Source: Brachionus rotundiformis (taxonomy: Eukaryota > Rotifera > Eurotatoria > Ploima > Brachionidae). From it: a DNA stretch of 64,000 bases. The stretch spans positions 3,190,152 to 3,254,151 of the forward strand of contig JAESIW010000138.1 in the NCBI GenBank assembly GCA_016802295.1, given 5' to 3'. The notes under the pieces were generated by a model. It did no database searches, had not been told where the DNA came from, and saw nothing but the letters and a program-made list of their open reading frames with translations. The translations under genes and the position numbers were made by a program. Each line of letters starts with the position of its first letter. Position 1 is the first letter of the stretch. Of the stretch, positions 44,696 through 57,077 are shown in pieces.

Positions 44696-45919
44696 TTCTT
44701 AAATGAATCAATTTTTTTATAATTAATGGCTGTTTTTTTATTCTATCAGAATTTACTTCTATTTTAATGAATTTATAAAATTATTATTGAAAAATTCAAA
44801 ACTTTATTTAGGGAATTTTTTAAATTATCATAACCAAATCTAAAAAATACTATTAACAATATTAATAGCAAATGGTGTTTGGATATCATCAATTATCTAT
44901 AACAGCTTTCGACAATTTTATTTGGTCAAAGATTACACCAGACACACTTGCCGGACAGTTAAAATCTAAACTTTCCAGATCTGATATTTTTCTAAAAGAA
45001 ATTATTTTTTGACTAGGATTCAAAAAATTCCAATTAAATTAAACAAATTTGAGTAAATAAATTTTTCCATTATTGTTAGTATTACTTGAGTTTATCTAAA
45101 AAAATAACAATTTACTTAAAAAACTTGTAACAAAATAGCATTCGGATAAATTGAAATCTGATTGAAGCAAGTAAACAAAGTCTAAATTAAATGGTTTAGC
45201 AATTAAGATCATCATCACATTGGCTATTTTTTTAATTAAGTCTCTTACGAAAGCCAAATTAATGATTTCATACTGATGAAATTTTGACAAAATGTAAAAC
45301 AAAGTAGCATCTGTTCCCTTAACTTTGTTTGGGTGATTTTAGAAACGTCGAGGACTCTTAATAAGAACTTAATTTTAAATATTTCTTAATTTTAATTAAT
45401 TTAAACTTTAGATTGAAAATAGTCAAATTCATGCCAACTTTTTTTAAATTAATTTATTTAAAAGATAATTTAGGAAAGGAGAATTTCCGAAAGGCATAGC
45501 ATAGCCTTTTCATCCCTCTTGTTAGCAATTTTAATTTTACATAAGTTATAATATTTAAAAAAAAATTAGGAAGTTTTTGTAAATAATTTGTATTTACATC
45601 GTTAAGCAAATTAAGCTTTTCATGCCAACTTGAAATTGTGCCATTTCATGTCATAATATAAAGAATTAAATATGTGAAAATTTAGATAGATTAAAATATT
45701 GACGACGCTAAAAATTATTTATCTACACGATAAAAATACAAATTTATATTTAAATTAATAAACTTTGGAATTTTCTTCCAAGATTACTTTGATTAATTTA
45801 GACATACACTGAATTTTATAAAAGTATTTTTTAGTCCAAATTTTAAACACTTAGATGTAAAATTTTAAAATTTAATTTATTTTAAAAAAAGATAATTTAT
45901 TCTAAAAATTAGATTAATA
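44696..45919. other. Spacer after the gap, including ParA-module end
   Basis: 44696-44724 repeats the module 3' edge. The rest is AT-rich and non-coding as far as I can see. A 6-bp-arm hairpin (AAAGGC/GCCTTT) lies at 45490-45509. Confidence 0.5.
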
Positions 45920-48352
45920 TTATTTATCAAAGCTCATTGCCTTCAGCAATTTTTGAATTTTTGTGTCATCGTTTGAATCAAATGATGTAAACAGTTTTCC
46001 TAAAACAATTATCAAACAAAGTACAATGGGACCGATAAAAGCTCCTTCCAAACCTGCCAAGTATACTCCGCCAACGAATGCCAATCCAGTCAAGTACGGA
46101 TGGCATGCTTTTATTTCACTGTAAATTGCTTGATCAACTGATGCTATATATGGGAGTAAATTCATGCATACAAAAACAATAGACAATATTGGGCTATTGT
46201 CGAGAAACCAGAGCTCTAGTGCGCCTGGCACCGCTACCCAATAGGTTCCAAATACTGGTAAAAAACCGAAAAAAGCCGCCAAAATTGCTGGCAAATAAAC
46301 TATACTAACTCCAAATAAACAATTTAATAAATAGGTATAAATACCATAGAATAATGCCATTTTTAAACTTGCCACAAATACATTTCTTATGCTTTCTTCA
46401 ATAGCTAGACTCAAAAATTCGCTTCCATTTGATTTTTTGTTAAGCATCTTAAAAAAGTTAATCTCACTCAACCAAATTAGTGGTTTGAATCTGTCTGAAC
46501 TCATTGATAATAGATAAAATGAAGCTGTAAAGTAGACAATAAGAGAAAATAGAAAGTTGATTAGTGCAAAACCGCTGGAAAAAATTAAAGACATTGCATT
46601 ATAAAATACTTTAACTAACAGATTTAAATTTCCTGCTACAAATTGGTATAATGAATCCATAATAGACATCATTATTCCGATATTGTCTTTTAAAATGACC
46701 ATTAGTTGTTTTAAATTAAAATTTTCCGTTTGATTTAGCTTATTTTTCCACATGTACCAAAATTTTTTTTTCAATAGTCCATCATGTCGTGTATTATTTA
46801 TTGAAAAATTCTTGGCTGTCTTCTCGCTCAAATACGAGTATAGATTATCCCAATGTTGCAAAATTTGAGCTTCTAGTATCAAATAATCGCTTTTATTTTG
46901 AGATTGAGAATCAGAATCGATCTTAAAATTGGATCTAAAAGTGTTTAGAAGCCAATCCTTGCCATAAAGATAAACATTATGGACACCTGCTTGATAAATT
47001 TTGTTTAAATTGTTCTTTTCTGGCAACCATTGACTCATCTCTGGTTTTGAGTATAAATTCTGATTGATAATGTTACTAGCTATTCCTATCAATTCGATGC
47101 TCTCTGCCTGAATTTGTATGACCAAAAAAATCAGGGAAATTACCATAAAAGCAATTAAACATATTATCATCAATAAAGCTATAATGCTATCAATTGATTC
47201 TTGGAGACTGCGATTCATCTTTCTATCACCCAACTGGAAAAAGTTGATCAGCATCAAGAAAGGTTTGGGCAACAAGGCATCTCTTCGGCAATTTGTCCAT
47301 TGGTTTACTTTTTCAGCAAAGGCTAAAACACTGTTGTTAGAAACCAAAAATGAGTACACAGTCAGACATAAAAATTTAAGCGCCTTCCAGACAAGAATTA
47401 CCAATGGAATCGCTACATAAAAGTCGATACGAAAGTTGACATAAATAAATAACCAAAAAAGCATTATGAAATAAATGTCACTATCTTTTCGTTCATTTTT
47501 TTTTATTGAAGAAGGCTTGTTTGAATTACCTGCTATTTTATGAAAAATATTTGGTAGGTCAGTTTTGGAAAATATTTTTGCAATCAAGTCTTTAATGGAT
47601 GAAAATACGCCAATTAATGTCAAAAAAATGAAGCCAGTCATGAACAATGCTCTGTATTGACCAAGAAGCTTTGAGACAAATAAGAACAGAACTAGCCACA
47701 CAGGGAGTGAAAAGATTTGGAAAACGAGTTGATATTCGTTTTGCCAATACAGACCAACAGTTAAAAAATAGACTAGTACAATAGTTAATGATATTATCCA
47801 ATTATTGTCTACATGGTCGATCATTTTTGCCGATTTGTCGCTAATAAATAAAGCCATTTGTGTAAAAAAGGAAAAGAAAGAGTCATTGAATGAATATGCC
47901 AAGTTGAGCACAGTTGCTGTTAAAATAAGTATAACAATTTGGGTTAGCTTGTCACGGATAAACGAGTATGTAAAGTCTACGAAAGAGTCAATTAGCTGAA
48001 AAGGCAAGAGAATGAACTCTATAGTCATAATTGTATTTGATTTTTCAATGCTCTGAAATTTACTTCTGGATAAATCGGTGAGATACTTTTTGACCGGAAA
48101 TACGAATGCACTGGTTAAAATTGACCAAAATATTGACCGCATGAATATTTGAAGCACTGAAAATAGGAGAAAACACAAACCGAAGCACATTGCGATAACT
48201 GTAATTGCTATGGCATTGTATATTGCGTTGGTGTAAGCTTCTGAACGCTTTTCCATTCTGATATACTCAGAATCAGGCGTTTGACTGCGATTTTTGGTAT
48301 CGGTCACCGAATCAATTTTCTCATCCATTTCTAATGCTGAGATTTTATTCAA
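45920..48352 (-). CDS. TMEM245: TMEM245-like multi-pass membrane protein
   Basis: Single-exon frame of 810 residues (human TMEM245 is ~880). The N-terminus is acidic and cytosolic. A dense array of hydrophobic segments runs throughout, broken by a lumenal or cytosolic stretch at ~440-560. The C-terminal third (~585-790) resembles the AI-2E/UPF0118 transporter fold: YLLNCLFGVSIVYLPAILAA, FLPVFGTYWVAVPGALELW, then LAGLEGAFIGPIVLCLIIVL. The transported substrate is unknown for the animal family. Absence of introns in so long a gene contrasts with its neighbours and may reflect intron loss or retro-copying. Confidence 0.88.
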   Translation of the reverse strand: MNKISALEMDEKIDSVTDTKNRSQTPDSEYIRMEKRSEAYTNAIYNAIAITVIAMCFGLCFLLFSVLQIFMRSIFWSILTSAFVFPVKKYLTDLSRSKFQSIEKSNTIMTIEFILLPFQLIDSFVDFTYSFIRDKLTQIVILILTATVLNLAYSFNDSFFSFFTQMALFISDKSAKMIDHVDNNWIISLTIVLVYFLTVGLYWQNEYQLVFQIFSLPVWLVLFLFVSKLLGQYRALFMTGFIFLTLIGVFSSIKDLIAKIFSKTDLPNIFHKIAGNSNKPSSIKKNERKDSDIYFIMLFWLFIYVNFRIDFYVAIPLVILVWKALKFLCLTVYSFLVSNNSVLAFAEKVNQWTNCRRDALLPKPFLMLINFFQLGDRKMNRSLQESIDSIIALLMIICLIAFMVISLIFLVIQIQAESIELIGIASNIINQNLYSKPEMSQWLPEKNNLNKIYQAGVHNVYLYGKDWLLNTFRSNFKIDSDSQSQNKSDYLILEAQILQHWDNLYSYLSEKTAKNFSINNTRHDGLLKKKFWYMWKNKLNQTENFNLKQLMVILKDNIGIMMSIMDSLYQFVAGNLNLLVKVFYNAMSLIFSSGFALINFLFSLIVYFTASFYLLSMSSDRFKPLIWLSEINFFKMLNKKSNGSEFLSLAIEESIRNVFVASLKMALFYGIYTYLLNCLFGVSIVYLPAILAAFFGFLPVFGTYWVAVPGALELWFLDNSPILSIVFVCMNLLPYIASVDQAIYSEIKACHPYLTGLAFVGGVYLAGLEGAFIGPIVLCLIIVLGKLFTSFDSNDDTKIQKLLKAMSFDK

Positions 48353-49592
48353 AACTTAATAATGAATCCATTAAATATTATTAGTTAATAATTTTTAAAA
48401 TTAATTTTAAAAAAAATCTATTTTTTTATTTTTTAAATTATTTTCCTAGCATCCAGCATAAATTATATTATAACTTTTTGTCAAAAAATTTATGATAAAT
48501 CGAATTTCTGTAATTAAAATAAATAAATTGAATTATAATTTTTTTATATTATGAGAAAAAATTGAATTTTTAATTGAAGACATTAAATTAAAAAAAAAGA
48601 GTTAAAACTTGAATTTAGATGAGAAATCATAATTTTTTTGACAAACTTTTATGTGCTGTACTTAAACATTTAATTAATTACATAAATTACTTTAAAATAA
48701 TAATGCAAAACAAATTTTGAATCTCTGATTAATTAAAATTTGATATTTTAAAGGCAGTTGTATTTAGAGAAATTCCTAATTCTTTATAATATTGTTCATA
48801 ATATGCTATTTTTTATTTTTTGATTGATTCATGATTTGATTGATTATTTTTAGAAATAATTAATTTTAAGCCAGTTTAACCAAACTTTTATATTTGCCTA
48901 CTTAGATCATTGTCTTATAATTCCGTCTAAACTTTTTCTAATTTTCTAATAAATTAAAGATCAAAGTTATTTTTGAAATTAAAATTCAATTAATGTAATA
49001 TTTCAATGCATTATGAATAAATTTAACTCAATAAGCAATATTTTTTCATACCTTATTTTGGATAAATTACAAAAATGGTTGATAGATTCTGAGGAATTTA
49101 AAAATTATTCTTTAAATTTATTGAATTGAGAAAAAATATTTATTTTTAGCTTGGATTTTGATTTAAATTTCTAATTTAATTAATTTCTTTAAGCATTAAG
49201 AATTGTATTCTCTTATAGCAAAAATAAAAATAGTTAATTAATAATTTTAAGTTACGTATATCCATGTTTAATACCCAAATGACTAAAATTTAATTAATTA
49301 AAAATAAACTTTATTTTTATTTTTTAAAAAATTATCTATGGTTAAAATAAAATGTAAAACTGCAAGTTAACGAAAAAATAATTGTAGAGATATAATTTTT
49401 TGGTCTAAAATATAAGAACTAAATTTTGAATTATTTCAAAAAAATATCATTTTATTATTGAAAACTCAAAATAATCAAATGAAACCTTAACTTAATCATA
49501 AATATTTAATAAAAGATATTTAAAATAACCAGAGAGCGAAAGATTTAATTTAATTTAAAAAAACTCTAAAAACTTTACACTAAAAAGTTAAT
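48353..49592. other. AT-rich intergenic region, 1.2 kb
   Basis: Upstream of TMEM245 and downstream of CFAP77. No gene or bounded repeat recognised. Confidence 0.5.
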
Positions 49593-50500
49593 TTAGGCTG
49601 GTAAACTAGTCGTATTGACAGTATAGACTCCTTGCTCGAATGCATTAACTCCTTCTCTTGGCACCTTGTCCAATTCATGAGCACTCAAAGCCTTTTGTCT
49701 CAAGTTGGGATGTCTAAATGTGTCTACGGCAGCTTCCACATTTCTAAATCGAGGCATTTTCCAGAGCGGCTTCTCCTCGACTGGTATTTTGGCGTTTTTC
49801 AACCAACTTGATTTTGTATGATAAGCACCGCTTATTGCTTTGGTCGCCTCTTTTTTGGCATTCACTCTTGCCGCTTCAATCGTTTGCATGTCATTTAACC
49901 AATCATGCATAAATCTATACTCAAGAACTTCATGAATTGGAGTTGATGGTCTATGTGGCATGCCAAAAGTAGTTCCAGGTGGAAAAGTTACTTTTGATCG
50001 AGAAAAACCATTATTGAGACTATTTGAGACCGAATCTGAACCATTTCCAATCTTTACTTTTCGTTTTATATCATGCAATGAACGAAATTGATCATTTTGT
50101 TTCGTTGTTACACAACCAGATTTGATAGCCTCTTTGTTTAAAGCCACAAAGTCGCGCACATATCGATATCTCTCTTCTCTAGACTTTTCATCTTTTGCTA
50201 AATTTACCCAATGCTGTAATGCTTCAGAAACACCACCATCATATTTTTCGTATTTTACACCATAAGTGGTATCTGATGACGGAAGCTGATGACCACGAGT
50301 ACGACTTTTTCCTAGTTGTGGCTTAAAAAAATTCATAAAAAAATAGCTACCTTTTAATATGAACAAAATTTTTTTACCAAATAATGAAGCTCATTTTGTA
50401 ACATAGAATCACGCTGAATACCAATCATACCTGTTTTAGTTATTTCAAAGCGTTTGTCAGTGCGCAATGGAGCGCTTTTTGGCTGTAAATTTTCGGACAT
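49593..50500 (-). CDS. CFAP77: CFAP77 (cilia- and flagella-associated protein 77)
   Basis: Two exons in phase (minus strand): 50500-50378 and 50321-49593, giving 283 residues, like the human protein. Shared landmarks are LGKSRTRGHQLPS, TYGVKYEKYDGGVSEALQHW, the block around LNKEAIKSGCVTTKQN, then PPGTTFGMPHRPSTPIHEVL and PLWKMPRFRNVEAAVDTF. CFAP77 is a doublet-microtubule inner protein of motile axonemes, near the B-tubule seam. A gene of this kind fits an animal with motile cilia. Confidence 0.92.
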
Positions 50501-51200
50501 TTATGGGCGGAATAAATGGCTATTTTTAAAAAAATTAGTTAATCAAAATAAGTTTATACTAATTCAAATCCTATATCAAACATATAATAAAATATTAAGT
50601 GTTGTTATAGTAACTAAGTTTTTTTTTTAAATGTAGTTGTTTTAGTTGTTGTTAAATGAGCCTTCATAAAGATGAAAATTTCTATTTCAAAAGCTCATTT
50701 TTTGAATAAATAAAATCTACTTTCTTTTAATATTTAAGTGCTTAAAGATATAACTTTTTAAAATGTGAACACTTAAGTTTAAAATGAGTTTAAAAATTTA
50801 TTTAAGAGTCAGTTTTTTTTTTCCTTAAAAGAAAAATTCATAAAAATGAAATTAAACAACCATTCAAATATTTATAATTAAATGCTATTATAAAATTAAA
50901 ATAATCAAAAGATTTAAAATATATATTAAATTAAAAATTTTTGCTTGAGTTCTTTTTTGTATTTTCTGATAGACGATATTTAAATGATCCAGGTTACTTT
51001 AGTATTTTATATTTTTTATATTTTTAGTATTATCTGGAATTCGAATAAAATAAAAAATCTATTTAAATTTGCCTTTCAATCAAAATTACTAAGAAAAATA
51101 AATTTTTTTCCCAATAAAACTTTATTTTTCAAATTTTTTAAAAAAGATCTAGAATAAATAAACAAATGTAAAACTAAATGAATAATAAATTTTCAATAAC
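50501..51200. other. AT-rich spacer
   Basis: Holds the CFAP77 promoter side and the DNase II 3' end. Nothing else recognised. Confidence 0.4.
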
Positions 51201-52472
51201 TTAATCCTGTCCAAGCATAATCAACTTTTCGTTGGTATTATTTGACTTAAATTTGGAATACTTGATTCTATTTACTTTAATTTTTTGACAATCTTCTACA
51301 TCATGAACCAAATTTGAGTACTGTTCCCATAGCCGTGTATTATTCATAAAACAAACTGTTCCACCAGCTCTTTTAAACTGATCGAACTGTCTATTAATGT
51401 CTCCGATACAAACAAATTTGGGTACTGAAGTATTAGGTAATTCATCATAGAAATCGAATAAGTCATGCACTGAATTTTTTTTGTAGCTCACTGCCCACTT
51501 ACTGTGGTCATTATGGACCGAAAAACTGAGCTGGGCAGCTCCAAAATTAATATGTTGGATGTTCAAAACATTCCATTCAGAGGTGCAGTTTGATTTAAGA
51601 GTTCCGGGACCATTATTCCATGTTTCAGTCAGCAAATCTGACTCTAGCGTCTTAGCCACAAGACCAGAATAAAGATCATCTTGAAAGTCAGTAAATTTTG
51701 AAATACTAAGCAAAACCTCACCACCTCTAGTTGATAATTGTTTGACGCTTGACCATGGCTCTTGGGTGATGTGTTTTTTATTTATTACAGACATCAAATT
51801 ATCCAAAACTCCTGAATTCAAATTTCTTAGTTTATCAGGTATGTAATAGTCATAGACTTGAGGATATGAGTACAGCATTTGAAGACCAATTTGTTCAAGT
51901 TGTTCAAATTTAAAAGACATACAAAGCATCGATTGACCAAAAACACACTGAGGTGGCCGAATAAAATATTCTTTTTCGGATCTTTTGGGTGGAAAATGAG
52001 GTATTGAGTGTACTATCCAAATAGCTGAATTTTGATCGAAAATAAGAATTCCTTTTGTATGACCTTTTATCACGGTGACTTGATCAGCTTGGTCATTATA
52101 CAATACATAACCAATTGACGAATCGTTTGAGTAAAGAGGCTGTAAAGTTCTTCCAGGAAGAGATAATGAATCATTAATACTTAGTTCAGATAGTGACCAT
52201 TCTGTGTGCTGATCAGTAGTAAAAGTATAACCAGTTCCTTTAGAAATAAATGGGTTAAAATGCCGAGATCTAATGTAATGTTGAACTTTCTTTGGAAGTT
52301 TGTACAGAGTGAACCTTTGGAAAAATAGAGAACAAATTGTGTAGAAGATAATGAATTACCAATCTAATGGTTCACCAGAGAATTCATTACGACAGACTAT
52401 ATCATCGGTAATCTCGGCTGAATGATAAAAAAAAAGGTTGGATATAAAAAGGATGACTAGACAAGCTATCAT
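51201..52472 (-). CDS. DNASE2: Deoxyribonuclease II (lysosomal acid DNase)
   Basis: Two exons in phase (minus strand): 52472-52360 and 52314-51201, giving 408 residues; human DNASE2 has 360. A signal peptide (IACLVILFISNLFFYHSA) precedes CRNEFSGEPLDWFTLYKLPK, the family N-terminus. Catalytic landmarks are GHTKGILIFD (His123) and NDHSKWAVS (His308, the HxK motif), so both histidines needed for metal-independent cleavage are present. IWIVHSIPHFPP is also typical. It digests DNA in lysosomes or in the gut lumen. The extra length lies in the C-terminal tail. Confidence 0.93.
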
Positions 52473-53012
52473 TTAAAATTTTTGATTTTTTTAGATGAGA
52501 GATTTATTCAAATTGACTTGATTAAAGTTAAATTTTTTCAAGCTTTACCGTAAATAAAAAAAAACTAAGCAAACTATCATTAGATTTTTTGTTAATTTTT
52601 AAAATTTAGTTTGATAAAAATTTATTTTATTTTGAAATAATTAATTTTTATCCGTATACAAAATTTTAGCTTCAAATAATCTTTAAGAAAAAGCTATGGA
52701 AAATTCACTTGAAACTTGTAACACAAGATTTTTGATAATTATCGCATATAGAAATAATATAGTAAGACATTTAACTCGTGAATTAAACACATAAAATTAT
52801 ATAAAAATTTAAAAGTAAAAGCATATAAGTCAGTGAGTTAATGAACCTGCGATAGTACAACAAACTTTAATTTTGACTGAAAAAGTATTTCGTCTTATTT
52901 GGTATTTTAAAATTTTTATTTTATTCTTGAATTAGTAAATTTTTTATTAAAAATTTTTCATTTTATTCTATATATTTGAAATTTAAAATTAAAACACTAA
53001 AAATTAAACCAT
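52473..53012. other. AT-rich spacer
   Basis: Between DNase II and the MIEAP-like gene; nothing recognised. Confidence 0.4.
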
Positions 53013-56000
53013 TTATGTAACTACTATGCCTTTTGATACGCATTTGTTATCGTGAGTATCAATAAGAGATGGCCAAACAAAATTCAAAATTTGGTCACTA
53101 TTTTTATTTGATCCCTGAGAACGCTCGTGGAGAGCGGAATCATATTTATTACTTGTATAATCCAATTTGAGAGGAGGATCATGATTTACCAGAGCCCAAG
53201 CGGTGTTAACAGATTCGTTTATATATGTGTTCAATTCTTGGCACTCTTTTAGTGGATATTCTTGCAATGTAGCCCAAAGCTGCTCTTTTACCTCTTTTAT
53301 TATTCTACTAAGATCAAAGGAATTCGAGCAAGATACCATCTGAAGATATTTATTTATGGCTTGGTCAATGAATACACTTGAACTATCGGTTTCTGAATTG
53401 TTCGATCCAGACATCGAAGAAAATCTATTCATTTTCAGTAGTTGGGAATTTTTTCTACTACGATTCTCATCTTTGAAAAATACTTGATTGGGACTCGACT
53501 TTTCTGTTTTTAATTTTTCTTCAAATTTTTCAATTATTATGGTTGGATTTTTGCTCTGGCTCTTCACACTCAATGATCTTTCTTTGCTGGTTCGGTCATT
53601 TATCTGCAATATTATCTTTACTTTTCGCTTTAGATCCCGGATGTAAATTTTAACATATCGATAGGAAAGCTAAAAAAATATTTTTCAAATTAATTTATTT
53701 TAAATTGTTTAAATAATTTAATAATAAATAAAATAAAACTAAAGAATTTTTAAGACTATATAAAAAAAAAAACTAATTTAAAGTAATTTTATAAATTTTA
53801 ATCCTTTTGAAAAAAATTGGCTAAACGAGTCAAAAAAATAATTGTGACATTTTTGCATTTTTCTCTTTTTCATATTACAAGTATTTTTAAAAAATTATAT
53901 TAAAAAAAATTTCCAAAATGTACAATTGCACAATACAAAGAATAGATCGCGGTCTTGATTCCATTCATTACAAAAATCAAGAATAAGTAATAAGTAATTA
54001 ATTCTCCTTGAGAAAAAAGTTAACTGTTATTATTTATTATTATCTCTTCTTTAATAGTCTCTCTTTTATAACCAAAAATACAATTATATGTTATATTAAA
54101 TAATTGTATTTTTGATTATATGATATAAAAAATTTTATATTTAAAAAATATTTACCACAACAACAGAGAAAAGAAGTTTAATTTTGAACTCAGTCATTGG
54201 TTTCATATCGTTCATTGCATCCAAGGCTTGGTAAGCATCATATCGATAGCTTGAATTTAAATTATTGTAAATATTTATTAAATCTAGTGTATGATGATAT
54301 TCATTAAATTGTATATAATTTTCAGTGACCAAATTGCTTAGTAAATCCATTGATTCTTTGTTTTCTGAAGACGACATTTGCAAGCTGCGGGTAGATGAAT
54401 ATTGATCGATTGTCTCAGGTTTTCGTAGCTTTTCGGTGAGCTCTTTTTCTTTCTCGTTAAGTTTTAATTTTAATATTTCTTCGGACTGTTCAAGGTATTT
54501 TAATTTATCGTTTGCCTTTGATAATTCTTCTTTTAAAATCTCAATCTGAATCTTGTAATCATTTTGATCTATTTCGTTAATATTCAGTATTTCTTGACTT
54601 GTTTGTACTTGAGAATTTCTTAAGATAGGCGATTGTTTCATGATTTCATCTAATTCTTCGTTCTGGTCATCTTCAAGTCTTATATTTTGGAAAATTTTAT
54701 TATTCAAAATTGAAGTTCGCTTCTTGCTCTTGAATTTGGAAGGTAGAGTACTGTTTCCAGATGGGTTGCTATAAAAACTGATGTCTGAAAAATGAATTAT
54801 TTAAATTAACAAATTTTATAAAAACTATTTGAAATTTCATGTTTATAAAAACCAAAAAAACTAGTTCATTCGACATAAAGTATAAAAACAATTATTATTT
54901 TTTTCTAAATTATAACTTGGGCAAATGTCAATCCGCTTAAATTAAGGGTCTGACCGGTTATGTGACCAGACTAACTTCTTCTAACTGGTCACAAGTAAAA
55001 ATATCCTGTTCACCAAAATTTATAACTGGTCACATTTATTAAAACATATAAATTTGCTAAATTTCCTCACTATTATAAAATGTTGGTCTGGCCAAATGAC
55101 TTTAACCAAGACATGTGAATTAATCAAACTTCAGTTTAATGAATGTGTTGCAAATTACATGGTCAAAGGTGACAAATTATTGAAATTCTCTATGCAAAAG
55201 TTAAGCATTCAATCTTATTTTATTAAAATTTTATATAATTTTAATTTTCAGACAAAGACAAGATTAATATTTTTTTTAATTTAAACTTAATTCAATTCAA
55301 TTATGATAAAAATAGAACTTTTTTTTATCATACTGATCACAATCTTTTCGGTCACAGTTTATATCACATGACTTTATCTGGTACCATTGTTGATCACATA
55401 ACCGGTCAGACCCTAAATTAATTCTAATTATTTTATAATATTAATTTTTAACTTAATATTTTAATTAAAAAATTTTTTTAAGTTGGCTAAATTTAATGTG
55501 ATTGAGTTTGAATTTTTTAAAAATTTTTATAGAATTATATTCTTACTTAATTTTAGAAAATATATTAATTTAATTAGAATGAATTATTAGATTTGGCTAA
55601 GAAATTCCATTAATTTTATAATAATAATAATCAATTAAATATAATTTAAAAAAAAATTACCAGAGAAATATTTTTGATTTACTTGATCTAGGCTATTTTC
55701 GTCGCCTAGATTGTAACAATTAATTGATATATTTGAATTAAGTAAATCATTCATATTGTCCATGCTATTGACTATTTTAGCAGCAATGTCTGACGATGCT
55801 GACAAAGTGTTTAGATAATTTTTTTTTAATATAAAATTTTTTCTCTTTATGCTACTGGTAGATTTAGCCGGAGTACTCTCGACCACTTGACTTAGTCCAA
55901 ATAAAGAGTTTTCCAATTGCTGCTTAACTTGGTCATAATTAGACGGATTGTTGTAAAGTAAAAGTTGATCAGCCGAGCATTTTTTCCTCCATATTTGAAT

Positions 56001-57077
56001 GCAGCGCTCAAAACCTAGTGAATAGCGTTTAAACAATGGTTGCAAAGGTTCCAGCGAAGTCAAATATGTGTCCTCGCGCTTCAAATGTGAAAAAACTAAT
56101 AAAATTTCTTTATCTAAATTTATTTTTTCTAATAGATTATCCATCATTTTTTCAACGCGAACTGTTTGAAGATAAGGCTCTATTGAATTCATCAAAGATT
56201 TGTTCAAATAAAGTCTATTTTGGACGTAGTCTTGGCAAATAATTGAACTGTTCAACGACTGAAAACAATCATTATCTTTTTGGCCCGTTTTGAAGCTGAA
56301 CACCGATTCTGATCTGCTTTTGGTGGACTTAACTGAAGCCCGACTTGGCCGTTCAATGCTGCTTGATTTTTTAAAATATTTAAAATTTTTGTCCACTTTT
56401 AAATCGCTTATATAATCATTAAGTTTGAGCAAAGCTTTGTGACATCGGTTGATTGTATTCACAAGTTCAGTTTTGACTTTTTCACAAGTGTACATATTTG
56501 AGAATTTAGAAATGACCAAGGCATTTGAGTATTTATTTAAATTGGCCATTGAATAAGCACTTGTTGATGAACTAAGTTTACTGTTTTTGGACGTAGGAAA
56601 TTTTAAATTTTTAGATTGATCGAGCTCTTTTTCGAATTTTAAACAAGCTCGATCACATGCATATTTAAAGAAAAGAAGCCTGGTGTACAAGTTCGGCTGA
56701 ACGTAAGAGATTATTCTGATCACGTTTTCAAATGAGTCTAGCATTTTGTCACCATCAATTGGTTCAATTGTTTTTTGGTCATTTATCAAGCTGAAATAAG
56801 CGACCATTTTGTCAATTAAGCGCTCAGGTTGGAGAAATCGAGTTGGAAAAGAGTCTGGCTCATAGATAAATATCTTGGCATATAATGCTTCGAATATTTC
56901 GATTGTATAAGGTAAACGTGATAGGTAAAGCTTAACTGGAAGCTGAGATAAAACTTTTTTTAGAGCTTCATTATTAAGCCGATTTATGAACAGAACACAG
57001 TCATCATATCGGTGTAAATGGAAAAGATCATTTAAATTAGACAATACCAGATCTGAATCAAGATTACGAATACTCAT
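53013..57077 (-). CDS. SPATA18: MIEAP/SPATA18-like protein with long extra N-terminal region
   Basis: Three exons in phase (minus strand): 57077-55661, 54784-54156, 53669-53013, giving 900 residues. The C-terminus is the MIEAP C domain: a helix with LINIYNNLNSSYRYDAYQAL, LKECQELNTYINESVNTAWALV, then DPPLKLDYTSNKYDSALHE and FVWPSLID ending in KGIVVT. A coiled coil precedes it (~535-600, KEELSKANDKLKYLEQSEE). Vertebrate MIEAP (~540 residues) localises to mitochondria and acts in their quality control by binding cardiolipin. The first ~470 residues are helical, begin NLDSDLVLSNLNDLFHLHRY and PVKLYLSRLPYTIEIFEALY, and have no counterpart I know in human MIEAP. The exon 1-2 join crosses an 876-bp intron holding a MITE, so two separate genes remain possible. 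Confidence 0.75.
54945..55414. mobile_element. MITE with AAATTA target duplication, in MIEAP-like intron 1
   Basis: 470 bp. Terminal inverted repeats start AGGGTCTGACCGGTTATGTG (left at 54945; right end at 55414 on the other strand), about 24 bp with one mismatch. AAATTA is repeated directly at both borders (54939-54944 and 55415-55420), as a 6-bp target duplication. The interior repeats ACTGGTCACA-type words. The 76-codon open frame inside shows no transposase motif. Confidence 0.9.

Noticed and set aside
44400..44711. ORFs running through the gap on both strands
   Set aside because: They consist almost wholly of unknown bases.
55054..55284. 76-codon ORF inside the intronic MITE
   Set aside because: No transposase or other motif, it lies within a non-autonomous element and is probably chance.
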